DNA of 19,873 nucleotides, taken from assembly GCA_028701415.1 (NCBI GenBank), contig JAQVQU010000011.1:6059-25931 (forward strand), in the 5' to 3' direction. Made by a program: the position numbers and the translations under genes. Shown here one piece after another: positions 1-7,855 of this stretch (the first letter of the stretch is position 1; each line of letters begins with the position of its first letter). The notes below the pieces were generated by a model, which ran no database searches, was not told the DNA's origin, and worked only from the letters and a program-made list of their open reading frames with translations. Source of the DNA: Clostridia bacterium (lineage in GTDB: Bacteria > Bacillota > Clostridia > Christensenellales > DTU072).

Positions 1-1
1 T

Positions 2-1717
2 TTAACTTTAAGCGATTCACAAGTTCCAATACCTAGCAATAATTACAAATTGGGTTATCGTTTCGAGGGATGGTACTTGGCCTCTGATTTCTCGGGAAGT
101 GCTTTGACTTTCCCTTATACTTTTTCTAGAAACACTATCCTTTATGCAAAGTGGATGGCAAATACAACTATTAGAATCGAAAATGTAGAGCAATTATTAG
201 ACGTGAAAGATGATCTTATGGGGAGCTATGCATTAGTTAGAGATTTGGATTTATCTCAATACGGAGCGTGGATACCTATTGGAGATAGAATAACTCCTTT
301 TTCAGGAGTTTTTGATGGAAATGGTTATGCAATATACAATATGACAATAGAGGATCTTGTGGAGGATGAGGAATTTAATGAACTTCCCATAGGACTCTTT
401 GGACGGGTAACCGGGCAAGTAAAAAATGTTACTTTAGTGGATTATAAAATCACTCTTGAGGGCGAAAAATCCCGTTTTATGATTGGGGGAATAGTAGGTC
501 AATTAGATGGGGGCACTTTGCTTAGCTCTCAAGCTAAAGGAGAAATTATAAACTCTGAAATGACATATAAAAGAAAGTTTGTAGACACTTTTTGGGTCAC
601 TGCTAAACCTTCAACTAAGGTGTCTCTTGGAGGAGCGGTTGGTAGGATTGAAAATGGAGGAACAGTCAGCGGAGTATCTACGGAAGGCTCTATAATCTCT
701 TACTCAAATGCAACCGAAATTTTCTGCGGAGGCGTGGTTGGGAGTAACGGTGAAGCTGTTGGAAGTAGTGGGGATGCAGTCGAAAATGGAGGAACTATTA
801 CGTCCTGCCACTCGACCACAAATATAAATGGGAAATGCGCTGGTGGATTGGTGGGCTATAACAATGGTTTGGTAGAAAAATCTTATGCTATAGGGTATAT
901 CGAAGGTTCCTTATCCTATCCATCGGTTGTCGGTGGCTTAGCTGCCTATAATCATACACTTGGAATAATTAATCGTAGTTATGCAACTGGCGGGGTGAAA
1001 GGAAGGACCGCAGGAGGACTAATAGGAGTTAACAAATTCGATTATGAAATCGCGACTGGGGGTTTAGTCAATAATTGTTATGCTTCGGGTGATGTTTTTG
1101 CGTCAGAATACGCAGGAGGACTTATAGGAAGGGCCGTATCTGATATTCCCTACTTTGGTTGGGAAGACTTCAGCGGACAAATATTCAATCCCGTGGAAGA
1201 AAACGATGTTTCAGGGATTTCGTTTAAAGCTATAAATCATTGTTTATCTTACGGAAATGTTACTGCGAATGCCTCGGAAACAACATATGAAGATGCAGAT
1301 GGAGAAGATGTTAGAGTTATAGGTGTTTTCTATCCTGTTTTTGCGGGAGGAATGGTGGGACAATCTAATGAGATGTTAATAGGAAATTGTATAGCTTTTG
1401 GAGATGTTGAGGGTATTTCACATAGAATTTCCGAAGAGGGAGGCCCTATTAACGGAACGAACCCTGCCTATGTTAATAACTTTGTTGGCCATAGCACAAA
1501 TACATCCGATGTATTCCAAAATGTCTATTGTGTTGAAGAGCAATTAGTAGAAAGAAACGGTATTGCGTATTCAGATTTTAACACTGTAAGTAATTTGACT
1601 TATCAGGATATAAATGCGGGGTCCCATTTGAGGATAAACATGGGTTTTGACACCCTTATATGGACACTTACAGGATTAGATGTGGAGAATGGTGTTTATC
1701 CCACACTTTTAAATTAG
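2..1717 (+). CDS. Surface protein, InlB B-repeat plus GLUG repeats (5' partial)
   Basis: The frame is open to the left edge of the window, and the residues before the first possible start (a TTG at 50) continue the repeat fold, so this is the C-terminal part of a longer protein. It begins inside an InlB B-repeat (Listeria/Bacteroides type), seen as GYRFEGWYLASDFSG and then LYAKW. About eight GLUG-type repeats follow, with GG(L/I/M)VG turns and CYASGDV / SYATGGV strands, for example GGLVGYNNGLVEKSYA, and the protein ends in a YPTLLN tail. These repeats are known from secreted or cell-wall adhesin-like proteins and usually form beta-solenoids. No LPXTG motif or C-terminal membrane anchor is present, so attachment must come from the missing N-terminal part or be non-covalent. 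The YcxB-like gene starts 3 bases after the stop, suggesting co-transcription. The specific ligand is unknown. Confidence 0.85.
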   Translation, partial: LTLSDSQVPIPSNNYKLGYRFEGWYLASDFSGSALTFPYTFSRNTILYAKWMANTTIRIENVEQLLDVKDDLMGSYALVRDLDLSQYGAWIPIGDRITPFSGVFDGNGYAIYNMTIEDLVEDEEFNELPIGLFGRVTGQVKNVTLVDYKITLEGEKSRFMIGGIVGQLDGGTLLSSQAKGEIINSEMTYKRKFVDTFWVTAKPSTKVSLGGAVGRIENGGTVSGVSTEGSIISYSNATEIFCGGVVGSNGEAVGSSGDAVENGGTITSCHSTTNINGKCAGGLVGYNNGLVEKSYAIGYIEGSLSYPSVVGGLAAYNHTLGIINRSYATGGVKGRTAGGLIGVNKFDYEIATGGLVNNCYASGDVFASEYAGGLIGRAVSDIPYFGWEDFSGQIFNPVEENDVSGISFKAINHCLSYGNVTANASETTYEDADGEDVRVIGVFYPVFAGGMVGQSNEMLIGNCIAFGDVEGISHRISEEGGPINGTNPAYVNNFVGHSTNTSDVFQNVYCVEEQLVERNGIAYSDFNTVSNLTYQDINAGSHLRINMGFDTLIWTLTGLDVENGVYPTLLN

Positions 1718-1720
1718 CAG

Positions 1721-2287
1721 ATGTTTGTAGCTGAAGTAGATATTAATAAAAACGATTACCTGCTGTGTAACAGGTATTATTTGAGAAGATATTTTGGCGT
1801 TAAAGAGTTAATATTACTTGGAATATTGTTTGTTGCGGGAATTGTACTTTATTTCGTTTTTCAACAAATATTTATGTTGATTATGAGTGGTATAACTTTG
1901 TTGTTGACTCTTGCTGTTGTTCTTTTGTATCTCTATACTGGAAAAAGACAATATAAAGAAGAGTTTCTTGCTAGGGATACACGAAAATGGACCATTTCTT
2001 TTGATGAAACTGAGTACGCCATTGAGACTCATGAAAAAAACGGGGAAGAATCTTTTACCGAAGTAAGAGATTATACTCAAGTCGATCGTATCGCTATTCG
2101 AAAGGACAGAATTTTTTTATATACCAGCCCTGCTACTATATATTATATAAAGAGAGAAAATATGACCTCCGGAAACTACGAAGACTTGATTATTTTTATA
2201 AAAGAGAAGTTTCACCCGATGAAGTTCAAGATGAAGCAAAAGAAGTCCATGCAGTTCCCATACAATCCACTGGGTCCAAAGACATAA
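1721..2287 (+). CDS. YcxB-like two-helix membrane protein
   Basis: A protein of 188 residues. A short N-terminus precedes two hydrophobic segments at about 28-48 and 50-72, and then a cytoplasmic beta-rich domain at about 85-170 of the form ISFDETEYAIET...YTQVDRIAIRKDRIFLYTSPATIYYIKR. That layout and the strand pattern match the YcxB-like family, which has no established biochemical role. The C-terminus is Lys/Met-rich. The start lies 3 bases after the stop of the surface-protein gene and has no obvious Shine-Dalgarno sequence of its own, so translation may be coupled. The family call rests on pattern and topology rather than a catalytic motif. Confidence 0.7.
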   Translation: MFVAEVDINKNDYLLCNRYYLRRYFGVKELILLGILFVAGIVLYFVFQQIFMLIMSGITLLLTLAVVLLYLYTGKRQYKEEFLARDTRKWTISFDETEYAIETHEKNGEESFTEVRDYTQVDRIAIRKDRIFLYTSPATIYYIKRENMTSGNYEDLIIFIKEKFHPMKFKMKQKKSMQFPYNPLGPKT

Positions 2288-2380
2288 GATTTTTCATTAA
2301 ATACAGATAAATTATTAGAAATCTTTAATAAATTTTCAACATAATACTTTTCATTATTATATTTGCGCGCGCACGAGAAA

Positions 2381-2403
2381 AAACCTAAAAATTTTTATGG
2401 TTT
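2381..2403. other. Palindromic hairpin between two gene blocks
   Basis: An AAACC arm and a GGTTT arm flank the perfect palindrome TAAAAATTTTTA, with one unpaired T. It lies about 95 bases after the YcxB-like gene and before the end of the opposite-strand esterase gene. It could end transcription from either side, but it is AT-rich and has no clean U-tract, so the terminator reading is weak. The rest of 2288-2519 is AT-rich, with a short CG-alternating tract at about 2364-2374. Confidence 0.3.
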
Positions 2404-2519
2404 AAAATCAACAAACCTAAAACAAGTCTTGAATTTACTAATATAAAAAGTTTATCACTATTTTTTGGACACAATAACAACCTCTAAAAAAGTTTATTTT
2501 CATTCAAATTATCAGATAG

Positions 2520-3437
2520 TTATTGCTTGGTAGGGCCATCTGACCTAATCATTTCTAAGAACTCAAAAAACTTTTGGAAGGCAGCGATACTTCTCTCTTT
2601 TTTGTAAGAAAGATGGTAACAGTGGTTGTCTTTATATTCAGACGAGTGTGTCTCTATTACATATATGCCATTTTCTTTAAGTTTTTTAAAAAGCATCTCA
2701 GCATGTCCCGCACAAAAGAAGTCCTGTTCGGCATATGCAAGGAGAACGGGGCACCAATCATGGTTTACATGATTAATGGGGGCCATATCGGTAATATACT
2801 TATAGTTTTTTAAGCACTCATAGGTTTTGTCTGTTTTTATTCCGAGAAAACTCTCGATTACACTCCTGACCATACCGAAGGGCAGTTTAGAGTTAACCGC
2901 AGTTAGAAGGTCATAGGGTCCGAAAAGACCCATAACCCCGGCGGGGAAAATATTGCTTTCAGGTAGCGATAGTCTCTTTCTAAGTTCTGGATTACTTAAA
3001 ACGGCAATCATTTGAACTGCAAAGTAACCTCCAGAGGAGTCGCCGGTTAAAACAACTTTACTAAGATCCAGGTTGTACTCATCTCTAAGCGAGATGAGAG
3101 AATTATATGCGTTGAAACAGTCTTCAAGAGGGGCGGGGAAGGGGTTTTTAGGAGAAAGTCTATAGTTAATATTTACAACAAACCATCCTTTTTTTGCGAA
3201 AATGTGCCCGATGCTGACTCTATGTTTTTTATCTCCTGCAACAAAGCCTCCTCCGTGAATATTAAACAGAACAGGTTTTTTTTCATTTGATTCACAGTAG
3301 TATATGTCCAGTTTATTTAATTTATCTTCCCCATAAGATATGTTTTTTTGGGAAATTACATCCTCAAAAAGGATACAGTTTTGTGAACGGTGGTAAATTA
3401 AATCAACAACTTTGAATAATAATTCTGCTCTATTCAT
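2520..3437 (-). CDS. Alpha/beta-hydrolase esterase (HSL/fold-3 type)
   Basis: A protein of 305 residues with an HGGG oxyanion-hole motif at 61-64 (NIHGGGFVAGDKKHR) and a GDSSGG nucleophile elbow with Ser134 as the likely catalytic serine. A later acidic residue follows in AYAEQD (Asp239), and the candidate catalytic histidine is in HCYHLSY (His272 or His275). This is the standard triad of hormone-sensitive-lipase-like carboxylesterases, which hydrolyse short acyl esters. No signal peptide is visible, so it is probably cytoplasmic. The start is an ATG with a GAGGT ribosome binding site 5-10 bases upstream. Substrate cannot be assigned. It is on the opposite strand from the genes before it and is probably monocistronic. 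Confidence 0.85.
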   Translation of the reverse strand: MNRAELLFKVVDLIYHRSQNCILFEDVISQKNISYGEDKLNKLDIYYCESNEKKPVLFNIHGGGFVAGDKKHRVSIGHIFAKKGWFVVNINYRLSPKNPFPAPLEDCFNAYNSLISLRDEYNLDLSKVVLTGDSSGGYFAVQMIAVLSNPELRKRLSLPESNIFPAGVMGLFGPYDLLTAVNSKLPFGMVRSVIESFLGIKTDKTYECLKNYKYITDMAPINHVNHDWCPVLLAYAEQDFFCAGHAEMLFKKLKENGIYVIETHSSEYKDNHCYHLSYKKERSIAAFQKFFEFLEMIRSDGPTKQ

Positions 3438-3458
3438 GAAAATACCTCTTTTTTCTTT

Positions 3459-3489
3459 ATTATAGCTTCTTCAAATATTGATTATTCAA
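3459..3489 (-). promoter_or_regulatory. Possible promoter of the esterase gene
   Basis: Read on the minus strand, a perfect TATAAT (3459-3464) lies 22 bases upstream of the start codon. The best -35 is TTGAAT at 19-bp spacing (3484-3489), which is wide. The -35 falls in the repeated GAATAATCAATATT sequence described separately. Confidence 0.45.
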
Positions 3490-3727
3490 CTTTCATTCTA
3501 TTGCACTTGGAGAATTTGTTGTTTATTTTCGCATTTCTGAATATTGATTATTCGCCCTGGAGAATACGATAGATACATTATAAGGGTGATTCTAACTATT
3601 GTAATTTTTCTGAATACCGGTCCTTCCATTTTGGAATGCATCCATAACTTTAAATACAATCGAGAACATTACATATGGTATATAAGAAAAATCTAGTTAT
3701 TGTGGCATTCCTGAATATTGATTATTC
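3474..3727. repeat. Degenerate copies of the lipoprotein gene's 3' tail
   Basis: The 14-mer AATATTGATTATTC occurs exactly at 3474-3487, 3540-3553 and 3714-3727. The last copy is the end of the lipoprotein coding region (minus strand, encoding NNQYSG). Similarity is longer for the second and third copies: about 3517-3600 resembles about 3692-3778, including GGAGAATA and a GATA.ATACA block, with single-base indels that break the reading frame. A fourth, much weaker copy may start near 3605 (TTTCTGAATA). The copies lie beyond the gene's stop codon, so they look like decayed tandem duplications of its 3' end. The motif GAATA-TTGAT-TATTC is itself a small inverted repeat. Confidence 0.7.
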
Positions 3728-4569
3728 CACTCCGGAGAATATGATACATACAGTATACAGGAACAGTCTTTTCTTGTCATTGATTCTATATATTCGTAGG
3801 ATTTATAGTCAATTTCCGATATTATTCCCCGTGATATCGTAATTGAGATATCGAACATAGTGTTTATACCCGAATAAACAGGGAAAAAGTTCATAAATCT
3901 TAAAACTCCTTGTAATCCACTCATTGTTCCTGAAAAGAAGGATTCATTTTGGCCCAGGAAGTCTATGCTGTTTTCAGTATAGAGATTTGGAAAAACAAGA
4001 GAATCAGAGTACTTGGCTATTGTCCCAGCATATTCTGAAATTTCTAAGGCTGTCTCTTTCGAAGATAAAGATATGGGAGCATAATAATCATTATTTACTG
4101 TCCCAAATTTAATTGAACTCTCTTTCTTTTTTATCACACTTTCGGATTTGTAGTATTCTTGTCGATTCTCTATAAAATCTCTAACTGTATAATTAGTTTC
4201 CCCTATTGTATATTGATATTCGGAATCTAGAGATGTTTCCGTAGAAATAATTTGGCAATCGGAGGAAAAGCCTCTTCTATAAATCTTAATTGACAAAGGT
4301 TCTTCTTGACTTAAAAGCTGAAGGCCCTGGGGTATAATGGTATAAGTTGTTGTCCTATACTTCCCATCTTCCCCTAATGTTTCTATAGTAGCTGTTTGTC
4401 GAACAGATAACTCATCTATAGCTCTAATAAATAAGGACTTTGCTTCGCTGGAACTTAGCGTTTGATTGTTAGCATAATATTTATATTCGTATTCTGGTAT
4501 TGCCGAAGAGCAACCCAATAACGGGAGGCAGAGGGAAATAAGAATTAGCAAGAGAACAATTTTTTTCAT
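3697..4569 (-). CDS. Lipoprotein of unknown function
   Basis: A protein of 290 residues beginning with MKKIVLLLILISLCLPLLGC, a basic n-region, a hydrophobic core and a lipobox LLGC with Cys20 as the lipidation site. The mature part is expected on the outer face of the cytoplasmic membrane. It is polar and rich in Ser, Tyr and Ile, with predicted beta strands but no domain that I recognise. It ends SYSPEWNNQYSGMPQ, and this end is the source of the repeats found just downstream. The start is ATG with only a weak ribosome binding site. It is followed by the esterase gene on the same strand, about 260 bases away, and the two appear to be separate units. Confidence 0.8.
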   Translation of the reverse strand: MKKIVLLLILISLCLPLLGCSSAIPEYEYKYYANNQTLSSSEAKSLFIRAIDELSVRQTATIETLGEDGKYRTTTYTIIPQGLQLLSQEEPLSIKIYRRGFSSDCQIISTETSLDSEYQYTIGETNYTVRDFIENRQEYYKSESVIKKKESSIKFGTVNNDYYAPISLSSKETALEISEYAGTIAKYSDSLVFPNLYTENSIDFLGQNESFFSGTMSGLQGVLRFMNFFPVYSGINTMFDISITISRGIISEIDYKSYEYIESMTRKDCSCILYVSYSPEWNNQYSGMPQ

Positions 4570-4620
4570 ATAACGCTAGTTACTATCTAATTAATTTTTT
4601 TAATGCTACAAAATTTTTAA

Positions 4621-4648
4621 ATTATATAGAACAAATCATAAATGTAAA
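4621..4648 (-). promoter_or_regulatory. Promoter of the lipoprotein gene
   Basis: On the minus strand TTTACA (4643-4648) and TATAAT (4621-4626) are separated by 16 bp. This would give an untranslated leader of roughly 45 bases before the ATG at 4569. Confidence 0.6.
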
Positions 4649-4701
4649 ACACCTTCACTATCTTATCAATAATAGAAGGAAAATTCAAATTAAACCTAAA
4701 T

Positions 4702-4731
4702 AAAAAAGGAGGGCACTGGGCTCTCCTTTTT
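4702..4731 (-). terminator. Intrinsic terminator of the tRNA-Arg gene
   Basis: Read on the minus strand, AAAAAGGAG and CTCCTTTTT pair around a short GC-containing inner stem and loop, and the hairpin ends in a U-run. It directly abuts the tRNA 3' CCA, so the primary transcript has almost no trailer. Confidence 0.75.
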
Positions 4732-4807
4732 GGCGCGCCTTGAGGAGGTCGAATCCCCAACCTTTGGTTCCGTAGACCAACGCTCTATCCAATTGAGCTA
4801 AAGGCGC
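4731..4807 (-). tRNA. tRNA-Arg (anticodon ACG)
   Basis: The minus strand folds as a full cloverleaf. The acceptor stem GCGCCTT/AAGGCGC is perfect. The D-stem is GCTC/GAGC, the anticodon stem is TTGGT/ACCAA with loop CTACGGA (anticodon ACG), and the T-stem GGGGA/TCCTC has a TTCGACC loop. The discriminator is G and the 3' CCA is encoded. The ACG anticodon is normally deaminated to ICG and reads CGU, CGC and CGA. The gene stands alone with its own promoter and terminator. Confidence 0.95.
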
Positions 4808-4844
4808 AAATAATCGATGAAAACAACTATTAGCAACGGTATTC

Positions 4845-4873
4845 ATTATAATTTCTTTAGTGTTTTATGTCAA
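4845..4873 (-). promoter_or_regulatory. Consensus promoter of tRNA-Arg
   Basis: On the minus strand a perfect TTGACA (4868-4873) and a perfect TATAAT (4845-4850) are 17 bp apart, about 38 bases upstream of the tRNA 5' end. A strong promoter like this is typical of stable RNA genes. Confidence 0.85.
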
Positions 4874-4881
4874 ATTATTAG

Positions 4882-5081
4882 TTGATTAAAAAACACGCTC
4901 GTAGTTTTAATCTGTATTTTGGAGCCATTTTTTAGCAATAAAGAAGTGCCATTTCTCAAAGTAAGTGCAGAATTAATTCGCGGCTTTTGGCACTCAGGGT
5001 AAGCACAACCCAAACAGTTGGGAATAAATAGCCATGTCTCTGTTTGTTATGCTACCATTTAATTATAAGATAGTGTATAAT
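4882..5081 (+). promoter_or_regulatory. Structured intergenic leader upstream of DUF1292
   Basis: This stretch holds no gene. TTGATT (4882-4887) and TTTAAT (4906-4911) at 18 bp could start a transcript near 4918. Inside it AGTGCCA (4945-4951) pairs with TGGCACT (4988-4994), enclosing the palindrome GAATTAATTC. Next come two mutually exclusive small hairpins that compete for one CCC: GGGT (4997-5000) with ACCC, and CCCAA (5009-5013) with TTGGG (5018-5022). A second -10, TATAAT at 5076-5081, lies 32 bases before the DUF1292 start but has no good -35. I cannot match the structure to a known riboswitch or small RNA class. Confidence 0.35.
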
Positions 5082-5113
5082 AGCAACAATAAAAAACAGG
5101 AGATAAATAACTT

Positions 5114-5431
5114 ATGGACGAAAATAATAATGCATGCGATGATACAATAACTGCACGAGAGGAACTGATAACACTCACCTCTTCCGATGGAGACCAAGTT
5201 GATTTTTTAGAAATAGCGGGGATTCCAATGGATGGAAATTTTTACACAATATTGAAACCTGTTGAGGTTATAGAGGGAATGACTGAGGACGATGTTCTTG
5301 TTTTCAAGGTTGAAGAAACTGAAAATGGGGATAGCAATTTTTCTCTAGAAAGAGATGAAGAAGTTTTGAATAAAATATATCAAGAATATTTAAGATTGCT
5401 CGATGAAATCGAAAAGGACTCAGAGAAATAA
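5114..5431 (+). CDS. DUF1292 family protein (YrzB-like)
   Basis: A small acidic protein of 105 residues. The core at about 18-75 has the pattern of DUF1292: an opening ITLTSSDGDQVDFLEIAGI strand pair, then NFYTILKPVE, then DDVLVFKVEE. The C-terminal part is a charged helix. Members of this family are widespread in Bacillota, often near alaS-ruvX-yrzB, and have no defined activity. Here the neighbours are a GNAT enzyme and glnS instead. An AGGAG ribosome binding site lies 11 bases upstream of the ATG. Confidence 0.8.
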   Translation: MDENNNACDDTITAREELITLTSSDGDQVDFLEIAGIPMDGNFYTILKPVEVIEGMTEDDVLVFKVEETENGDSNFSLERDEEVLNKIYQEYLRLLDEIEKDSEK

Positions 5432-5462
5432 TAACAAGCTAATTTTTGCCACAAAAAGTAGA

Positions 5463-5491
5463 TTGTCTAAAAAGTATAGTTTAAACAATAT
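5463..5491 (+). promoter_or_regulatory. Possible promoter for the GNAT-glnS pair
   Basis: TTGTCT (5463-5468) and CAATAT (5486-5491) are 17 bp apart in the gap between DUF1292 and the acetyltransferase. Both boxes are imperfect. Confidence 0.35.
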
Positions 5492-5539
5492 AAATTCAGT
5501 ACTGAACTAACCGTTCTTCCAAGGTAAAAGGGATAGTTT

Positions 5540-5911
5540 ATGCTTTCTGTAGTTGGGATAAGCGACAAAGATATTTTAAATACACTTTCACTAGAAATTT
5601 TCGGAGAAAATTTTGAGGGAGGAGTTGGGTATGTATTATATGAATCAGGAAGAGCCATAGGAATAGCGAGGTTAACGGTTGCTCCAGAAAAATCGGTAAT
5701 ACATTGTATAGGAATTCTGCCACTTTATAGAAATAGTGGGTACGGTGATTTTTTTACTAGATCAATACTGAATGTACTGTCTAGTGTGAGCGAACATATT
5801 ACGATAAACTATAGGGGAGACTATTTTTTGCAATTTGGTTTTATAAATTCCGAGCAAGGAATGACAATCAAATCCTCAAATATAGTTTTTCCTCACAAAT
5901 GTGGTAATTAA
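5540..5911 (+). CDS. Small GNAT-family N-acetyltransferase
   Basis: A protein of 123 residues with the acetyl-CoA-binding motif A of GNAT enzymes at about 54-69, IHCIGILPLYRNSGYG, which fits the R/Q-x-x-G-x-G/A signature. It is followed by a helix and the late strand pattern INYRGDYFLQFGFI. GNAT enzymes transfer an acetyl group from acetyl-CoA to an amine; the substrate here is unknown. The protein is shorter than most GNATs (about 140-180), and an in-frame stop just upstream (5534-5536) excludes a longer form. glnS starts 33 bases downstream with its own ribosome binding site, so the two are probably co-transcribed. Confidence 0.8.
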   Translation: MLSVVGISDKDILNTLSLEIFGENFEGGVGYVLYESGRAIGIARLTVAPEKSVIHCIGILPLYRNSGYGDFFTRSILNVLSSVSEHITINYRGDYFLQFGFINSEQGMTIKSSNIVFPHKCGN

Positions 5912-5944
5912 TTTTATCTAAAGTATTTATAGAAGGTAATAAAA

Positions 5945-7582
5945 ATGGAAGCAAATAATTTTATAGAAGAAATAATTGTAAGCGATTTGGAGTCAGGAAA
6001 GCACGACAGTATTTATACTAGGTTTCCCCCAGAACCCAATGGATATCTTCATATTGGTCACGCAAAGAGCTTATCTATTAATTTTGGAATAAAAGAAAAA
6101 TTTTCTGGGAAATGTAACCTTAGATTCGATGATACCAACCCTACCAAAGAAGAAGTAGAATACGTGGATAGTATTAAAGAAGACATCAAGTGGCTGGGCT
6201 ATGAGTGGGATCAGGAGTTGTACGCATCTGACTATTTTGAGCAGATGTATAATTGTGCCGTTAAACTAATTAAGAAAGGTTTGGCTTATGTATGCGAACT
6301 TACCGCAGAGGAGATTAGTGCCTCAAGGGGAGATTTAAAAACTCCGGGTAAGGAAAGCCCATTTAGGAATAGAACAATGGAAGAGAATTTGAGGCTTTTT
6401 GCTTGTATGCGGGAGGGCAATTATTCTGATGGAGAAAAGGTTTTACGTGCAAAAATTGATATGAACAGTCCAAACATGAATATGAGAGACCCAGTTATTT
6501 ATAGAATTCTGCACTCCTCTCATCATAGAACCGCTGATAAGTGGTGTATTTATCCCATGTATGATTTTGCTCATCCTATAGAAGATGCGATTGAGAAAAT
6601 AACTCATTCAATTTGTACTTTAGAATTTGAGGACCATAGACCTCTATATGACTGGGTCGTGGATAACTGCGAATTCAATCCCAAACCAAGGCAGATTGAG
6701 TTTGCTAGGCTGAATATTAAAAATACTATCATGTCTAAAAGATTTCTAAAAAGCCTGGTTGACTCAGGTTTCGTTTCTGGATGGAGCGATCCAAGAATGC
6801 CCACACTAAGCGGTATGCGTGAGAGAGGGTATCCAGCTGAAGCCATAAGAGATTTCTGCGCAAGGGTAGGAGTCGCAAAAGCAAACAGTGAGGTTGATTC
6901 CCAGTTGCTAGATTATTGCGTTAGAGAAAACCTTAATAAAAATGCAACTAGAGCGATGGTAGTTGAAGATCCTTTATTAGTAATAATAGACAATTTTTAT
7001 GATGGAGAAGAAAGAACCTACTCTGCCATTGATAATCCCAATGATCCTAGTTTGGGTTCCCATAATATAACTATTTCAAAAGAAATATATATAGAAAAAA
7101 CAGATTTTTCCGACAATCCTCCCCCCAAATACATAAGGCTAGTTCCAGGTGGAATTGTAAGGCTAAAATCTGCGTTTATTGTTAGGCATTTAACCACTGA
7201 GTATGACCAGAAGGGTCTGCCTTCAGTTATTCATTGTGAGTATATTGAAGGAAGCCAGAGCGGGGGAGAAAATGCTAATATGAAGGTTCAAGGAACAATT
7301 CAATGGGTTTCAAGAAAGTATGGGGTTTCCTGTGAATTATACAAATATGATCAGTTGTTGAATGACGTTGAAGATGGAATTACTGATTTTAAGCTTAGAT
7401 TGAACGAACAATCTTTAAAAATAATTGACCACGCAATAGCTGAGCCTTTCGTACTTGAGTCTCCAGACGGCACCCCTTATCAATTTATGAGAAATGCATA
7501 CTTCAAGAAAGCTGGGCGTTTCTCTGGCAAGATTAGGTTTTTCCGAATTGTAGAATTAAGAGATAAATTCAACAAAAAGTAA
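5945..7582 (+). CDS. glnS: Glutaminyl-tRNA synthetase
   Basis: A class I synthetase of 545 residues that charges tRNA-Gln with glutamine in the cytoplasm. The class I signature is at 24-40 (YTRFPPEPNGYLHIGHA, with HIGH at 36-39), and the second signature MSKR is at 263-266 (IMSKRFLKSLVDSG). GlnRS-specific sequence such as FDDTNP, MRDPVIYRI, YPMYDFAHP and YDWVVDN separates it from bacterial GluRS. The C-terminal half is the two-barrel anticodon-binding region, and the length agrees with the family. Many Bacillota lack GlnRS and make Gln-tRNA through GatCAB; some Clostridia have it. GAAGGT precedes the ATG. Confidence 0.97.
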   Translation: MEANNFIEEIIVSDLESGKHDSIYTRFPPEPNGYLHIGHAKSLSINFGIKEKFSGKCNLRFDDTNPTKEEVEYVDSIKEDIKWLGYEWDQELYASDYFEQMYNCAVKLIKKGLAYVCELTAEEISASRGDLKTPGKESPFRNRTMEENLRLFACMREGNYSDGEKVLRAKIDMNSPNMNMRDPVIYRILHSSHHRTADKWCIYPMYDFAHPIEDAIEKITHSICTLEFEDHRPLYDWVVDNCEFNPKPRQIEFARLNIKNTIMSKRFLKSLVDSGFVSGWSDPRMPTLSGMRERGYPAEAIRDFCARVGVAKANSEVDSQLLDYCVRENLNKNATRAMVVEDPLLVIIDNFYDGEERTYSAIDNPNDPSLGSHNITISKEIYIEKTDFSDNPPPKYIRLVPGGIVRLKSAFIVRHLTTEYDQKGLPSVIHCEYIEGSQSGGENANMKVQGTIQWVSRKYGVSCELYKYDQLLNDVEDGITDFKLRLNEQSLKIIDHAIAEPFVLESPDGTPYQFMRNAYFKKAGRFSGKIRFFRIVELRDKFNKK

Positions 7583-7659
7583 TTTTTTCTTTTTTATTTT
7601 CTAACAATGATTCGAATTTCATACGGAATGATTGCATCGCGACCAAGGGGTGATAATTA

Positions 7660-7693
7660 ACTAGTCCGCAAAAAAGACTTTCTAGTGTTTTTT
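7660..7693 (+). terminator. Possible terminator after glnS
   Basis: ACTAG (7660-7664) pairs with CTAGT (7682-7686), alternatively AGTC with GACT, and a run of six T follows. The stem is short and has an internal bulge, so the call is tentative. It is about 80 bases after the glnS stop and before the promoter at 7770. Confidence 0.4.
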
Positions 7694-7769
7694 GAACTTT
7701 GAGTTTATGTTTGGCTTCGTATATCAAAAGATTTTTTCAATCTACTTCTCATTTTGAAGTATCAATCTA

Positions 7770-7798
7770 TTGATTAATAGCACTCCTTCTTGTATAAT
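7770..7798 (+). promoter_or_regulatory. Promoter of the first membrane-protein operon
   Basis: TTGATT (7770-7775) and a perfect TATAAT (7793-7798) are exactly 17 bp apart. The leader of about 50 bases contains a small hairpin around GGTT-GGAG-AACC (near 7825-7836) that holds a GGAG in its loop. The functional ribosome binding site is AAGGA at 7845-7849. Confidence 0.8.
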
Positions 7799-7855
7799 GT
7801 CTTAAATGGGAAAATTTTTGAGGGGTTGGAGAACCTTTCTTATTAAGGAAAAATT

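Noticed and set aside
50..52. TTG as the start of the surface-protein gene
   Set aside because: The frame is open to the left edge, and the preceding residues fit the InlB repeat, so the gene is truncated by the window.
1814..2080. Minus-strand reading frame inside the YcxB-like gene, and similar antisense frames under glnS, rplK, rplJ and the cluster genes
   Set aside because: They have no ribosome binding sites or recognisable protein features and mirror well-supported genes on the other strand.
3474..3727. A CRISPR array made by the repeated 14-mer
   Set aside because: The repeats are short, unevenly spaced (66 and 174 bp) and derive from a coding 3' end. No cas gene is present.
4990..5040. 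A c-di-GMP (GEMM) type riboswitch
   Set aside because: CAGGG, GGGA and AAATAGCC resemble parts of the consensus, but the paired regions and the tetraloop receptor cannot be built.
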